A stretch of 34,544 nucleotides of DNA from Pseudomonas fragi. Its GTDB lineage: Bacteria; Pseudomonadota; Gammaproteobacteria; Pseudomonadales; Pseudomonadaceae. How positions within the stretch are numbered: position 1 is the first letter of the stretch; each line of letters begins with the position of its first letter. Below, in pieces: positions 1 through 6,500 of the stretch. The notes below the pieces were generated by a model, which did no database searches, was not told where the DNA came from, and saw only the letters and a program-made list of their open reading frames with translations. Where the stretch lies: contig NZ_NQKQ01000037.1 in NCBI RefSeq assembly GCF_002269505.1, positions 1 to 34,544 on the forward strand, given 5' to 3'. A program made the position numbers and the translations under genes.

Positions 1-77
1 AGGCGGGAATGCCCAGTTTCGTGATTAGCATGCTCAGAAAAATTAACTGACTGTTGCACTTGTTCCTTGAGACCGCC
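1..77. repeat. 77-bp terminal inverted repeat, left copy (probable mobile-element end)
   Basis: The first 77 bases are exactly the reverse complement of the last 77 bases (34468-34544), and identity stops at base 78. The acyl-CoA dehydrogenase reading frame runs up to this boundary and meets a stop (68-70) inside the repeat. An insertion sequence or other repeated element therefore probably begins here, with only its outermost 77 bases included in the contig. An overlap of exactly 77 matches a common de Bruijn k-mer size. The element family cannot be identified from this short piece. Confidence 0.85.
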
Positions 78-82
78 GTGTC

Positions 83-691
83 GTGGTGACACCGAGCGTG
101 ATGCATGGCTGTCGTTCTACAGGGATTGCCTGTTTAACATTGACAGATGTGCGCCTGGATAAACAGCGCTTGTTGCTGGCCACGGACGGCCTGAGTTTTG
201 CACAGCGTTATTTCCTTAATTGCAGGCGTTCATTGCAAACCACCTTGTTTTTAGGGCGCGCCCGCGCCGTGATTGAAACCACCGTGGCGTATTTGAAAAA
301 CACTGTGCGCTACGATCAGCAGTTGATTGATATGCAGCATGTTCAGGCCTGTATTGGTGAAATGTATATGGCGCTCGAGTCATCGCGCACCTTGGTCCAT
401 TACTCACTGGAGCGTCAGGTCAGGCAAGAGTCTGACGTGTATTGGGATGCAGTCGCTTCAATGGCCAAGTATCAGGCGGTGGAGGATGTCAACAAAATCG
501 CCCTGCAGGCCCTGAACCTGACGGGTGGCTGGGGCTATACCGAAAGCAGCGGTATCGGCCGGGCGCACCGTGACTTTACGGCCCTGGTGGCAGGGGCCGA
601 CCCGCAGGAAAAGCTCAAGGTTGATATGGGGATTCGGATGGTGCACGACCTGGACATGATGTCCCGGCGTTCTTCAAAAAAGGAGAGTTGA
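83..691 (+). CDS. Acyl-CoA dehydrogenase, N-terminally truncated
   Basis: This is the C-terminal half of an acyl-CoA dehydrogenase-family flavoenzyme. The visible part begins near the end of the middle beta domain (TLTDVRL, matching the usual 'F.dVrVP' segment). It continues through the helical C-terminal domain, with ARAVIETTVAYLKNT and the typical LNLTGGWGYT segment near residues 145-152. Full-length members have roughly 380 residues, so about half the protein is missing. The frame is open to base 78, where the terminal repeat starts, so the gene was interrupted or the contig ends there; the GTG at 83 is not a real start. It is followed after 2 nt by the sulfur-carrier gene, so it is probably the upstream member of that operon. 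Oxidation of a CoA- or carrier-bound acyl intermediate is a reasonable inference; the substrate is unknown. Confidence 0.8.
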   Translation: MVTPSVMHGCRSTGIACLTLTDVRLDKQRLLLATDGLSFAQRYFLNCRRSLQTTLFLGRARAVIETTVAYLKNTVRYDQQLIDMQHVQACIGEMYMALESSRTLVHYSLERQVRQESDVYWDAVASMAKYQAVEDVNKIALQALNLTGGWGYTESSGIGRAHRDFTALVAGADPQEKLKVDMGIRMVHDLDMMSRRSSKKES

Positions 692-693
692 AC

Positions 694-969
694 ATGAAGA
701 TCAAGTTGTCAGGCAATTTGGCACGTTTTGTTAACTACAAAAAAGAGTTGCAACTGGAGAGTGAGGGTATTCAGACCGTGGGCGATGCGCTGCACGCGTT
801 GGTGGTGAGTTATCCGGTATTGAAAGACATTATTTTTGATAAGGATAGCAACGTTAAAAAAGGCTATTTGATTTCTTTGAATGGCGAAAAAGTTGACGCG
901 GCAGCTCAGGTAAGTAAAGGCGGTGAGGGCGACTGTCTTGATATTTTTACTGCGATAGCCGGGGGTTGA
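694..969 (+). CDS. ThiS/MoaD-type sulfur carrier protein with C-terminal Gly-Gly
   Basis: This 91-residue protein has the features of a beta-grasp sulfur carrier: an N-terminal MKIKLSGNLARF strand, a central DALHALVVSYP helix, a YLISLNGEKVD strand and the C-terminus FTAIAGG. The terminal Gly-Gly is the residue pair adenylated by a ThiF/MoeB-type E1 and converted to a thiocarboxylate, and such an E1 is encoded at 1872-3083. I chose the ATG at 694 because AGGAG (681-685) lies 8 nt upstream; a TTG at 688 is also in frame. It does not look like housekeeping ThiS or MoaD, because its neighbours are an acyl-CoA dehydrogenase and an unknown protein rather than thiamine or molybdopterin genes. A role as sulfur donor for a specialised metabolite is inferred. 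Confidence 0.82.
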   Translation: MKIKLSGNLARFVNYKKELQLESEGIQTVGDALHALVVSYPVLKDIIFDKDSNVKKGYLISLNGEKVDAAAQVSKGGEGDCLDIFTAIAGG

Positions 970-973
970 TGCT

Positions 974-1807
974 ATGCAAGCCAGAACAATAAGAGTTTCC
1001 CATCCGGTAGAGTCCATGCTGTTTGGACCTTTTCAGTTTCATGCCCATTCGCTGATGTTGCTGAGTTTCAGTTCGATGTGGTCCTGGGGCAGTACCTACC
1101 TCTCAGTTTCCTTTCCGGGGATGATCAAAGAGTATCATCAGGGCATGGTGGCTGTGGGTGCCGAAGTTGAATATGTCGAACCTTTTGAAATGTTCTCGGC
1201 CGACGAATTTTCGGTGTCGGTCGATGAGTTCAAGGTGCGCCAGGGTAACTCTGTGTTTCAAGTACTGCACCTGATTCGTGCCCAAGGCATTGTGGTTGCC
1301 AGGGTCAAGGTTCGCTGGAAACTGCTGGAGCTGGATGGTGATGAAGCACTGTCCGCAACCCCAGGGGTTATTAGGTCCGCTTTTTTGCAAAAGTTTCTTC
1401 CCGAAGAAGTTGACCCTTCACGGGTTGAACGACCTTTGCTGGCACAACTGGAAAACTTGAAAGAGCATGGGCAGCTCTGTGCCGAGTTTGAACATGACTT
1501 CACCCTGTTCCGGCATCGTTGTGAAGTGGCCGATCAATGGGCGTTCTTTGAGTTGCCTACACTGGCTTCGGAAAGCAGGGAGTCGTTAATAGATTCCCTG
1601 CAGGAAGACCCAGGTGAACTTGCCAGTTCACTGGGCCTGGCCCTGAATAATATTTACATGGAATGGCGTTGCCCTTTTTATCTTTTGGAAAAGGGCCGTG
1701 TAAAAACACAGGCTTATCGGCTGCAGGGCAAACTGTATTTTGCGCATCATGTTTTCAACCTGACGCGCGCCAATACATTGGCCGCGATCGTGATTGAAGA
1801 GTTTTAA
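974..1807 (+). CDS. Unrecognised 277-residue protein in sulfur-carrier cluster
   Basis: I do not recognise this family. No signal peptide or clear membrane segment is visible. The N-terminal half (residues about 50-120) contains alternating strands with VEYVEPFEMFS, then SVFQVLHLIRAQGIVVARVKVRWKLLEL. This pattern (bulky substrate-binding segment, long strand, 'v.r.g.vva...v.w') resembles hot-dog-fold thioesterases or dehydratases. The C-terminal 60 residues could be a second such half, but this is only a resemblance. The gene starts 4 nt after the sulfur-carrier stop and ends 64 nt before the E1 gene, so it very likely shares their transcript. If the hot-dog guess is right, it would handle an acyl thioester intermediate. 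An alternative start is the ATG at 1018. Confidence 0.6.
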   Translation: MQARTIRVSHPVESMLFGPFQFHAHSLMLLSFSSMWSWGSTYLSVSFPGMIKEYHQGMVAVGAEVEYVEPFEMFSADEFSVSVDEFKVRQGNSVFQVLHLIRAQGIVVARVKVRWKLLELDGDEALSATPGVIRSAFLQKFLPEEVDPSRVERPLLAQLENLKEHGQLCAEFEHDFTLFRHRCEVADQWAFFELPTLASESRESLIDSLQEDPGELASSLGLALNNIYMEWRCPFYLLEKGRVKTQAYRLQGKLYFAHHVFNLTRANTLAAIVIEEF

Positions 1808-1871
1808 ATGCGAATCAGGTTTTATGCCTGTCTCGTCAACCCGATCCTGAAAAAGTGAAGGGAGCAACACC

Positions 1872-3083
1872 ATGAGCAGGGAGGCTAATGCGATCGAGTA
1901 TGACCAACTTACCGCGGGTGAGATGGGGATGTATTCCCGTCACTTGCTGATCCCCGCGATCGGCGTCAAAGGTCAGCTGGCCTTGAAAAATGCCAGCGTA
2001 CTAATGATTGGAGCGGGCGGTCTGGGTTGTCCGGCGCTGCTTTATCTGGCGGCTGCCGGGGTGGGGCGGCTGGGAATTATCGATGCCGACCAGATCAATG
2101 TGTCCAATGTGCACCGCCAGGTGCTGTTTCGCATCACCGATAAAGGTCAGAACAAGGCCGATGTCGCCAAGCGGCGTTTGCAAAAGCTCAATCCCTATAT
2201 CGAGATCGAAACCTGGATCGAGCGCTTTAACCTCGACAATGCCCAGGCGCTTGTGGCCGATTACGACATCATTGTTGATGGGACAGACAATTTTACCGCC
2301 AAGTACTTGATCAACGATGCCTGTTTCTATGGCGGCAAGCCGCTGGTGTATGGCGCCATCATGCAGTTCGAGGGGCATGTCACGGTGTTCAACGCGCTGG
2401 ATGAGCAAGGCCGTCGTGGCGCCAATTATCGTGATCTCTACGATGGTCCGCCTGATGCTGCGTTGGCGCCCAACTGCGCGGAAGCCGGGGTGTTGGGGGT
2501 GCTGCCCGGTATGATCGGCTGCTTTCAGGCCAATGAAGTGATCAAACTGATTACCGGGATCGGGCGGCCGCTGGTCAACCGCCTGATGGTCTACGACGCC
2601 CTTGAGGCCACGAGCCGGGAGATCGTGTTTTCGCCTGTCGGCGATAACCCCCTCAGGAACCCGCTGCGCAATCCAGTGCTGGAAGAAATGGCGCAAGTCT
2701 GTAGCGCGCCAGGTGTCACCGATGACTTTATGCTGAGCATTGAAGACTTTGCCGCGCTGATCAGTGAGACGTCGATCCATCTGATTGATGTGCGTGAAGG
2801 GCATGAGCGTGAACAGGTATCGATCGGTGGTGAACATGTAGCGCTGGGCCAGGTGGGCGAGTGGGCCGCACAGTGCCTGGACGACAGGCCGATCGTGCTT
2901 TACTGCCAGTCGGGTATGCGCAGCCAGAAGGCGGCGAGAATCCTCGCGCAGCATGCACTCAGGTCACCGATTTTCAGCTTGAAAGGCGGCTTGAGCGCGT
3001 TTTTGGGCGCAGATACCTATGCGCAGATAATGGCTGAACTGGTGTTCTGTGAATGTGCCATGAGCCATCAGGCTCGCGTGTAA
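1872..3083 (+). CDS. ThiF/MoeB-type E1 adenylyltransferase fused to rhodanese domain
   Basis: This 403-residue protein activates the C-terminal Gly-Gly of a sulfur carrier as an acyl-adenylate and delivers sulfur to it. Residues 1-255 form the E1-like Rossmann domain, with nucleotide loop GAGGLG (47-52), DADQINVSNVHRQ (71-83), DGTDN (136-140) and NCAEAGVLG, which places a candidate active cysteine at 202. The paired CxxC zinc motifs of many MoeB proteins are not apparent. Residues about 290-390 are a rhodanese domain with active-site loop CQSGMR (Cys345), the persulfide carrier. The fusion matches the MoeZ/MOCS3/QbsC type. AAGGGA precedes the ATG with good spacing. It is the last gene of the cluster and its likely partner is the carrier at 694-969. 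Confidence 0.9.
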   Translation: MSREANAIEYDQLTAGEMGMYSRHLLIPAIGVKGQLALKNASVLMIGAGGLGCPALLYLAAAGVGRLGIIDADQINVSNVHRQVLFRITDKGQNKADVAKRRLQKLNPYIEIETWIERFNLDNAQALVADYDIIVDGTDNFTAKYLINDACFYGGKPLVYGAIMQFEGHVTVFNALDEQGRRGANYRDLYDGPPDAALAPNCAEAGVLGVLPGMIGCFQANEVIKLITGIGRPLVNRLMVYDALEATSREIVFSPVGDNPLRNPLRNPVLEEMAQVCSAPGVTDDFMLSIEDFAALISETSIHLIDVREGHEREQVSIGGEHVALGQVGEWAAQCLDDRPIVLYCQSGMRSQKAARILAQHALRSPIFSLKGGLSAFLGADTYAQIMAELVFCECAMSHQARV

Positions 3084-3141
3084 AAAACCCGTGGGTCAGG
3101 CTTGTTTGCGATGCAGATGAAGTGCTTGTTCCGGCATTCAG

Positions 3142-3176
3142 TCGCGAGGCAATCGTGAGCTAGCCTGCTCCCACAG
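3142..3176. repeat. Diverged REP-like element
   Basis: The segment pairs a TCGCGAGGC arm with a GCCTGCTCCCACAG arm, as in Pseudomonas REP sequences (compare the cleaner pair at 10075-10162). It lies just downstream of the E1 gene. Confidence 0.45.
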
Positions 3177-3184
3177 GGCTGTCG

Positions 3185-3363
3185 TTAGAGCGATGAGGAA
3201 TGCGGGCCATTGATATCCAGAGCCTTGGAGATAGCTTGCTCTGCCTCGATAAATGCTGGTGTCTTACCAGCATCGGCATAAATCTCTTCACCTTCTTCAA
3301 TCCGGATAACCTCGGAACCTTTCACATAGGGCATGGCCTGTTCTGCTTGTTCAAGAGCGCAAT
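3185..3363 (-). pseudogene. 3' fragment of the ribbon-helix-helix-like gene at 6501-6836
   Basis: Read on the minus strand, this fragment encodes the C-terminal half of the protein at 6501-6836: CALEQAEQAMPYVKGSEV, then an acidic stretch and KTPAF, ending at a TAA (3185-3187). Over 153 bases (3211-3363 against 6518-6670) the two copies align without gaps at about 89% identity by hand count. Similarity stops abruptly at 3363/3364, so the N-terminal half, including the DNA-binding-like part, is missing. It has no start codon of its own in a sensible position. It is most simply a duplicated and truncated relic. Confidence 0.75.
3211..3363. repeat. Direct repeat, copy 1 of 2 (flanks desaturase/hydrolase module)
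   Basis: This segment of about 153 bp recurs in the same orientation at 6518-6670 with about 17 mismatches and no indels by hand count. The two copies bracket the serine-hydrolase-like and desaturase genes. Confidence 0.8.
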
Positions 3364-3651
3364 TTTCCGCTGGCCCTGTTGCAGATGTGCATGGTCGATA
3401 GCTGGGTGGAGTGGGCCGAGGACTACAAGCCGTTTGCCTGATTTTCCTAGAGAAAGTCGGGGGGGTTGTGGTTTCTGACGTCTGGAAAAGGGCGATATGG
3501 GAGCATCAGTGGAAATACGGGCTGCAGACCTGTCCGCGCTCCGCCCCAATCCACCTTGCGGTAACGCGGTACTGCGATGTGGAACGCGCCTGATTGGTGA
3601 GAGACGCGTTAATTCTGGCTGTGTTCAGGCTTCGCGCTGGTCAGCGATGCT
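3364..3651. other. Gene-poor stretch with a possible C-terminal coding remnant
   Basis: Immediately after the truncated repeat, an open plus-strand frame (3364-3441) encodes a plausible protein tail rich in Trp and acidic residues (segment MCMVDSWVEWAEDYKPFA, then a stop). It has no start or body, so it may be the tail of a gene lost by deletion or fusion at 3363/3364. I do not recognise the parent; some tyrosine integrases have Trp-rich tails, but that is only a guess. From 3442 to 3651 I see no gene and no convincing terminator. Confidence 0.35.
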
Positions 3652-4797
3652 TTAAATTACCGCGTAAGCAAGCGCCGCAAGGTTCTGCGCGCGTGGATCG
3701 ATCATCGTGTGGCCACCTGAGGTGGTTGTCACAAAGCTGAAGCTCACGTCGCGTTCTGCATCGGCAAAGGCAATTGGCCCGCCAAGCCCTATATGACCAA
3801 AGGTGTTGGGCCCCATGCAGTGTGAGGCATCCGGATCGGCTTTTTGCTCCATCATGCAGCCCAGACCGTAGCGCATTGGCCGCTTCCAGATACGGTCCAG
3901 ACCGTTGCTGTGTTCTTTGGTGAACTCATTGAGCATTTCTGTGCCGATCAAGCGCCCAGCCAGTAAGGTGCTGTAGAAGCCGGCCAACCCCTCTGCCGTA
4001 CTGTGTGAGCATGCCCCAGGCTGTTGAAAGGCCCACCATTTTGGGTCTGATGAACGTTTGGGCGACATACCCGGGTTAGTAAATGCAAGCGTCGAAATGT
4101 CTTCTGAGTTAGCAGTAACCACATCGCGCAAGTGTTTTGAGTAAGGGTCGCCCACTCGCCCTTTGGCCGCGTCAAAATGGGCTATACGGTGGAATTCCTG
4201 CTCCTCTACACCAAGATGAACCTCTAACCCGTTGGGTTGGGTTATTTCCTCGTGGATAAAGGTGCAAGGGTTGCGCCCGTCCGTTCGCCGTATCAGTTCC
4301 CCGATTATCCAGCCATACGTTGTAGTGCCATACCCCAATGCAGTTCCTGGTTGCCACCATAATGGTTCGGCAGCCAGTGTCTCGACCATTTGCTCCCAGT
4401 CATACATCGCCGGGTTGCGGTCCGGGAGTCTTAATGCCGGAATTCCAGAGGTATGGCTCATGACATGGCGCAAGGTAACCTGGCCTTTACCGCCCTGCGC
4501 GAACTCGGGCCAGTAATGAGCCACCGGGATATCCAGCTCTAGTTTTCCTTTCTCGACTAGCATCAATGCAGCCACCGCAGCGAATGGCTTTACAGTACAA
4601 AATGTATTCACCAATGTGTCTTTGTTCCAGGGTTTGTTTCCGTCGAGGTCCGACGAGCCTGCCCACAAGTTCACAACAGTCGTGCCGCCAACGTTAATGC
4701 AGAGTCCTGCGCCTCGTTCTTGCGGGTCATTAAAGATGGCCTCAAAGGCGCATTTGACGGCTTCGAATTCGGGGGCACATATTCCTTTTGCTTCCAT
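3652..4797 (-). CDS. Beta-lactamase-fold hydrolase/transferase with Cys in place of catalytic Ser
   Basis: This 381-residue protein has the layout of class C beta-lactamase-like esterases and transesterases (EstB/LovD group). Its conserved regions are LVNTFCTVKPFAAVAALML (61-80), LRHVMSHTSGIP (109-120), a catalytic-Tyr region PGTALGYGTTTYG (Tyr156) and HIGLGG (335-340) in the KTG-box position. The SxxK motif reads CTVK here, with Cys67 (codon TGT) where the nucleophilic serine should be and Lys70 retained. No signal peptide is visible, so it is probably cytoplasmic. GGAG lies 8 nt upstream of the ATG. The desaturase gene is 181 nt upstream on the same strand, and an 8-bp hairpin (4848-4865) lies between them. 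Acyl transfer or thioester chemistry is possible, but the function is unknown; loss of activity is the alternative. Confidence 0.82.
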   Translation of the reverse strand: MEAKGICAPEFEAVKCAFEAIFNDPQERGAGLCINVGGTTVVNLWAGSSDLDGNKPWNKDTLVNTFCTVKPFAAVAALMLVEKGKLELDIPVAHYWPEFAQGGKGQVTLRHVMSHTSGIPALRLPDRNPAMYDWEQMVETLAAEPLWWQPGTALGYGTTTYGWIIGELIRRTDGRNPCTFIHEEITQPNGLEVHLGVEEQEFHRIAHFDAAKGRVGDPYSKHLRDVVTANSEDISTLAFTNPGMSPKRSSDPKWWAFQQPGACSHSTAEGLAGFYSTLLAGRLIGTEMLNEFTKEHSNGLDRIWKRPMRYGLGCMMEQKADPDASHCMGPNTFGHIGLGGPIAFADAERDVSFSFVTTTSGGHTMIDPRAQNLAALAYAVI

Positions 4798-4978
4798 GCG
4801 TAATGCTCCATGCAGTGAACCAGTTTTTTTAACGACATAAACAAAGGGCAGGGCAGTTGCCCTGCACTAAAAAGTGCCGTTGAAAAAGGCGTAACGCGTT
4901 CTGAAAGTCACTGGGCGTGGTGTTGTTCAGTAGCGCTGTTTTATGGCGAGGTGAAATAAATAAAAGCGCGCTGCCTGA

Positions 4979-6034
4979 TCAAACTTCGGGTTGCGAAAAG
5001 TTGTAACGGTTTGAACGTTTGTAGGTGCCAAAGTCATTAAATCTGACACCGGCTTGCGCTAATACTTTATGCGCGAAGGGCGCGGTCATCTGGCGCAGAT
5101 AGAACGGGTCCTTGACCACGAAGTGATGAATGCAGTGGGTGCTTCCGAAGTTGAAGCAAAACAACTGGAATGGCCACAGCCACCACCGGTTCATGACCTG
5201 GGTTTGCTGCAAGGGATTGCGCGGCATGACGTCGCCGAAATAGTGAATGTTGGAGCTGATAAAAAACAGACAGAACTGGCGGATGATATTGGGCGCGACG
5301 ATAATCACCACTGCGCCATTGACCACCTGCATCAGCAGTGCTGCGCCAGCAGAGAGCTCAACGCTGTGGCCCATCAGCGAACTTACCCATGTGTACAGAT
5401 GGTAGCCCAGGAAAATATACCAGCAGCCCCAGTACACAAGCCCCATGGGCGCATTCAGGCGAAGCACCTTGACGGTCAGCCTGATTTTTTCTTTCCAGGT
5501 CGGTGCGAACAAGGCATTTACAATGCCAAAGACAAAACCGTCGATGAGTTTTAAAAAGCGTTTGGCGCCCCACTGGCTGCCGCTGGTGGTAATCCAGGCT
5601 TCAACATCAGTTTGGGTGCCGGACTCTTTATGATGATGAAAGTGCAGTTCACGTCGCAACCAGGGGCTGGGCATGCCGGGGCGGGCTATCCAGCACAGCA
5701 GCATCATCAGGTTGTGCGCCAAGGGTTGTTTTCTGAAGTACAGGCGGTGAATCAAGTCGTGTTCAAGTTCATGGATAAATGACGTCAACAACGCATTGAT
5801 TAAAATGCAAAGCCAACCGGGTATAAGCCCCTTTATATACAGTGTGCCCGTTACTATCATGCCAGTAACAGAAACGGCCATCACGCTGGCGCCTATGGCA
5901 TTCTGGAAACCCAGTATGCGATAGCGCTTGCGTAGCTCATTACTGTGCTGTGTGATTTTCTGGGTAACTTCGTTAATTAAGTCCTGCTCGTTTTTTGGCA
6001 GAGGTGTACTGGGTACTCGATTGACAGTGTTCAT
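4979..6034 (-). CDS. Membrane fatty acid desaturase/hydroxylase family protein
   Basis: This is a 351-residue integral membrane di-iron enzyme. Counting from the GTG-started form (one residue longer), the three histidine boxes are HELEHDLIH (89-97), HFHHH (132-136) and HCIHH (301-305). Hydrophobic segments lie around residues 45-90 and 195-265. These boxes define the fatty-acid-desaturase superfamily, which also includes hydroxylases and ketolases, so the exact reaction and substrate are open. The ATG at 6034 is preferred over the GTG at 6037 because AGGA lies 7 nt upstream. The gene probably leads a two-gene transcript with the Cys-type hydrolase. A likely promoter with a palindrome over its -35 box lies about 110-140 nt upstream. 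The base composition is visibly more AT-rich than the core genes, consistent with transfer. Confidence 0.88.
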   Translation of the reverse strand: MNTVNRVPSTPLPKNEQDLINEVTQKITQHSNELRKRYRILGFQNAIGASVMAVSVTGMIVTGTLYIKGLIPGWLCILINALLTSFIHELEHDLIHRLYFRKQPLAHNLMMLLCWIARPGMPSPWLRRELHFHHHKESGTQTDVEAWITTSGSQWGAKRFLKLIDGFVFGIVNALFAPTWKEKIRLTVKVLRLNAPMGLVYWGCWYIFLGYHLYTWVSSLMGHSVELSAGAALLMQVVNGAVVIIVAPNIIRQFCLFFISSNIHYFGDVMPRNPLQQTQVMNRWWLWPFQLFCFNFGSTHCIHHFVVKDPFYLRQMTAPFAHKVLAQAGVRFNDFGTYKRSNRYNFSQPEV

Positions 6035-6140
6035 CACTTCATCCTTTGAAGACGATGGGTTGGGATCGCTTCACTAGAAAAGCACATTTATTTTTTTGGG
6101 CAAGTTTTAAAGTTTTAATAGTGGGTTGGTCGGACGAGCG

Positions 6141-6171
6141 GATATATAAATCGTTATATTGTCTGACAATA
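6141..6171 (-). promoter_or_regulatory. Putative promoter with overlapping palindromic operator for the desaturase gene
   Basis: On the minus strand a -35 TTGTCA (plus-strand 6164-6169) is followed after 17 nt by a -10 TATATC (6141-6146). The -35 lies inside a perfect 7+1+7 palindrome (6157-6171, TATTGTCTGACAATA). Its core TTGTCTGACAA fits the TNGTNNNACNA pattern known for FadR-subfamily GntR repressors. Binding there would block the promoter. No GntR gene is present in the window. Confidence 0.45.
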
Positions 6172-6500
6172 AGTTTGTAGGCGCGGGATTAACTTTTTCC
6201 CTGGGTTTAATGCCGGTCGGGCAACTAACGGGTCAATAAAGAGACGCCAGGTGCCTTTTTTTCGGGATGATTATTGTTACTCAAACATGCGGGCTAGACA
6301 TCTCCAGTGACGTTTATATCCCTCACTGTTATGGGCGAAGATGAACGGGATAGTCCCGGTACCCTGCAACTGTCCTGGAGCGTACATTGTTGCGAATGCT
6401 CGACCGTGTTGCGCCGGGCCATAAAGCTGATGGCGCTTGCCAGGTAAATATTGTTAACCAGGACAGCGCAGCGCTGCCCGGTCACAGTCGCAGACTTGAT
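6172..6500. other. Intergenic stretch without recognisable features
   Basis: This spacer lies between the desaturase promoter region and the stop of the ribbon-helix-helix-like gene. I found no convincing ORF, RNA gene, riboswitch or terminator here. The only short ORF (minus strand, 6294-6485) has no ribosome-binding site and no recognisable protein pattern. Confidence 0.4.

Noticed and set aside
2001..2954. 317-residue minus-strand frame opposite the E1-rhodanese gene
   Set aside because: The plus-strand protein has conserved ATP-binding and rhodanese motifs; the reverse frame has none.
3652..4797. Reading the beta-lactamase-fold gene as an antibiotic-resistance beta-lactamase
   Set aside because: There is no signal peptide, the nucleophile position is Cys rather than Ser, and HxG replaces the KTG box, which points to the esterase/transferase branch.
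4848..4865. GCAGGGCA-GT-TGCCCTGC hairpin between the desaturase and hydrolase genes as a terminator
   Set aside because: The stem is perfect, but the loop is only 2 nt and no T-run follows directly on the transcribed strand; it may be an mRNA-processing stem at most.
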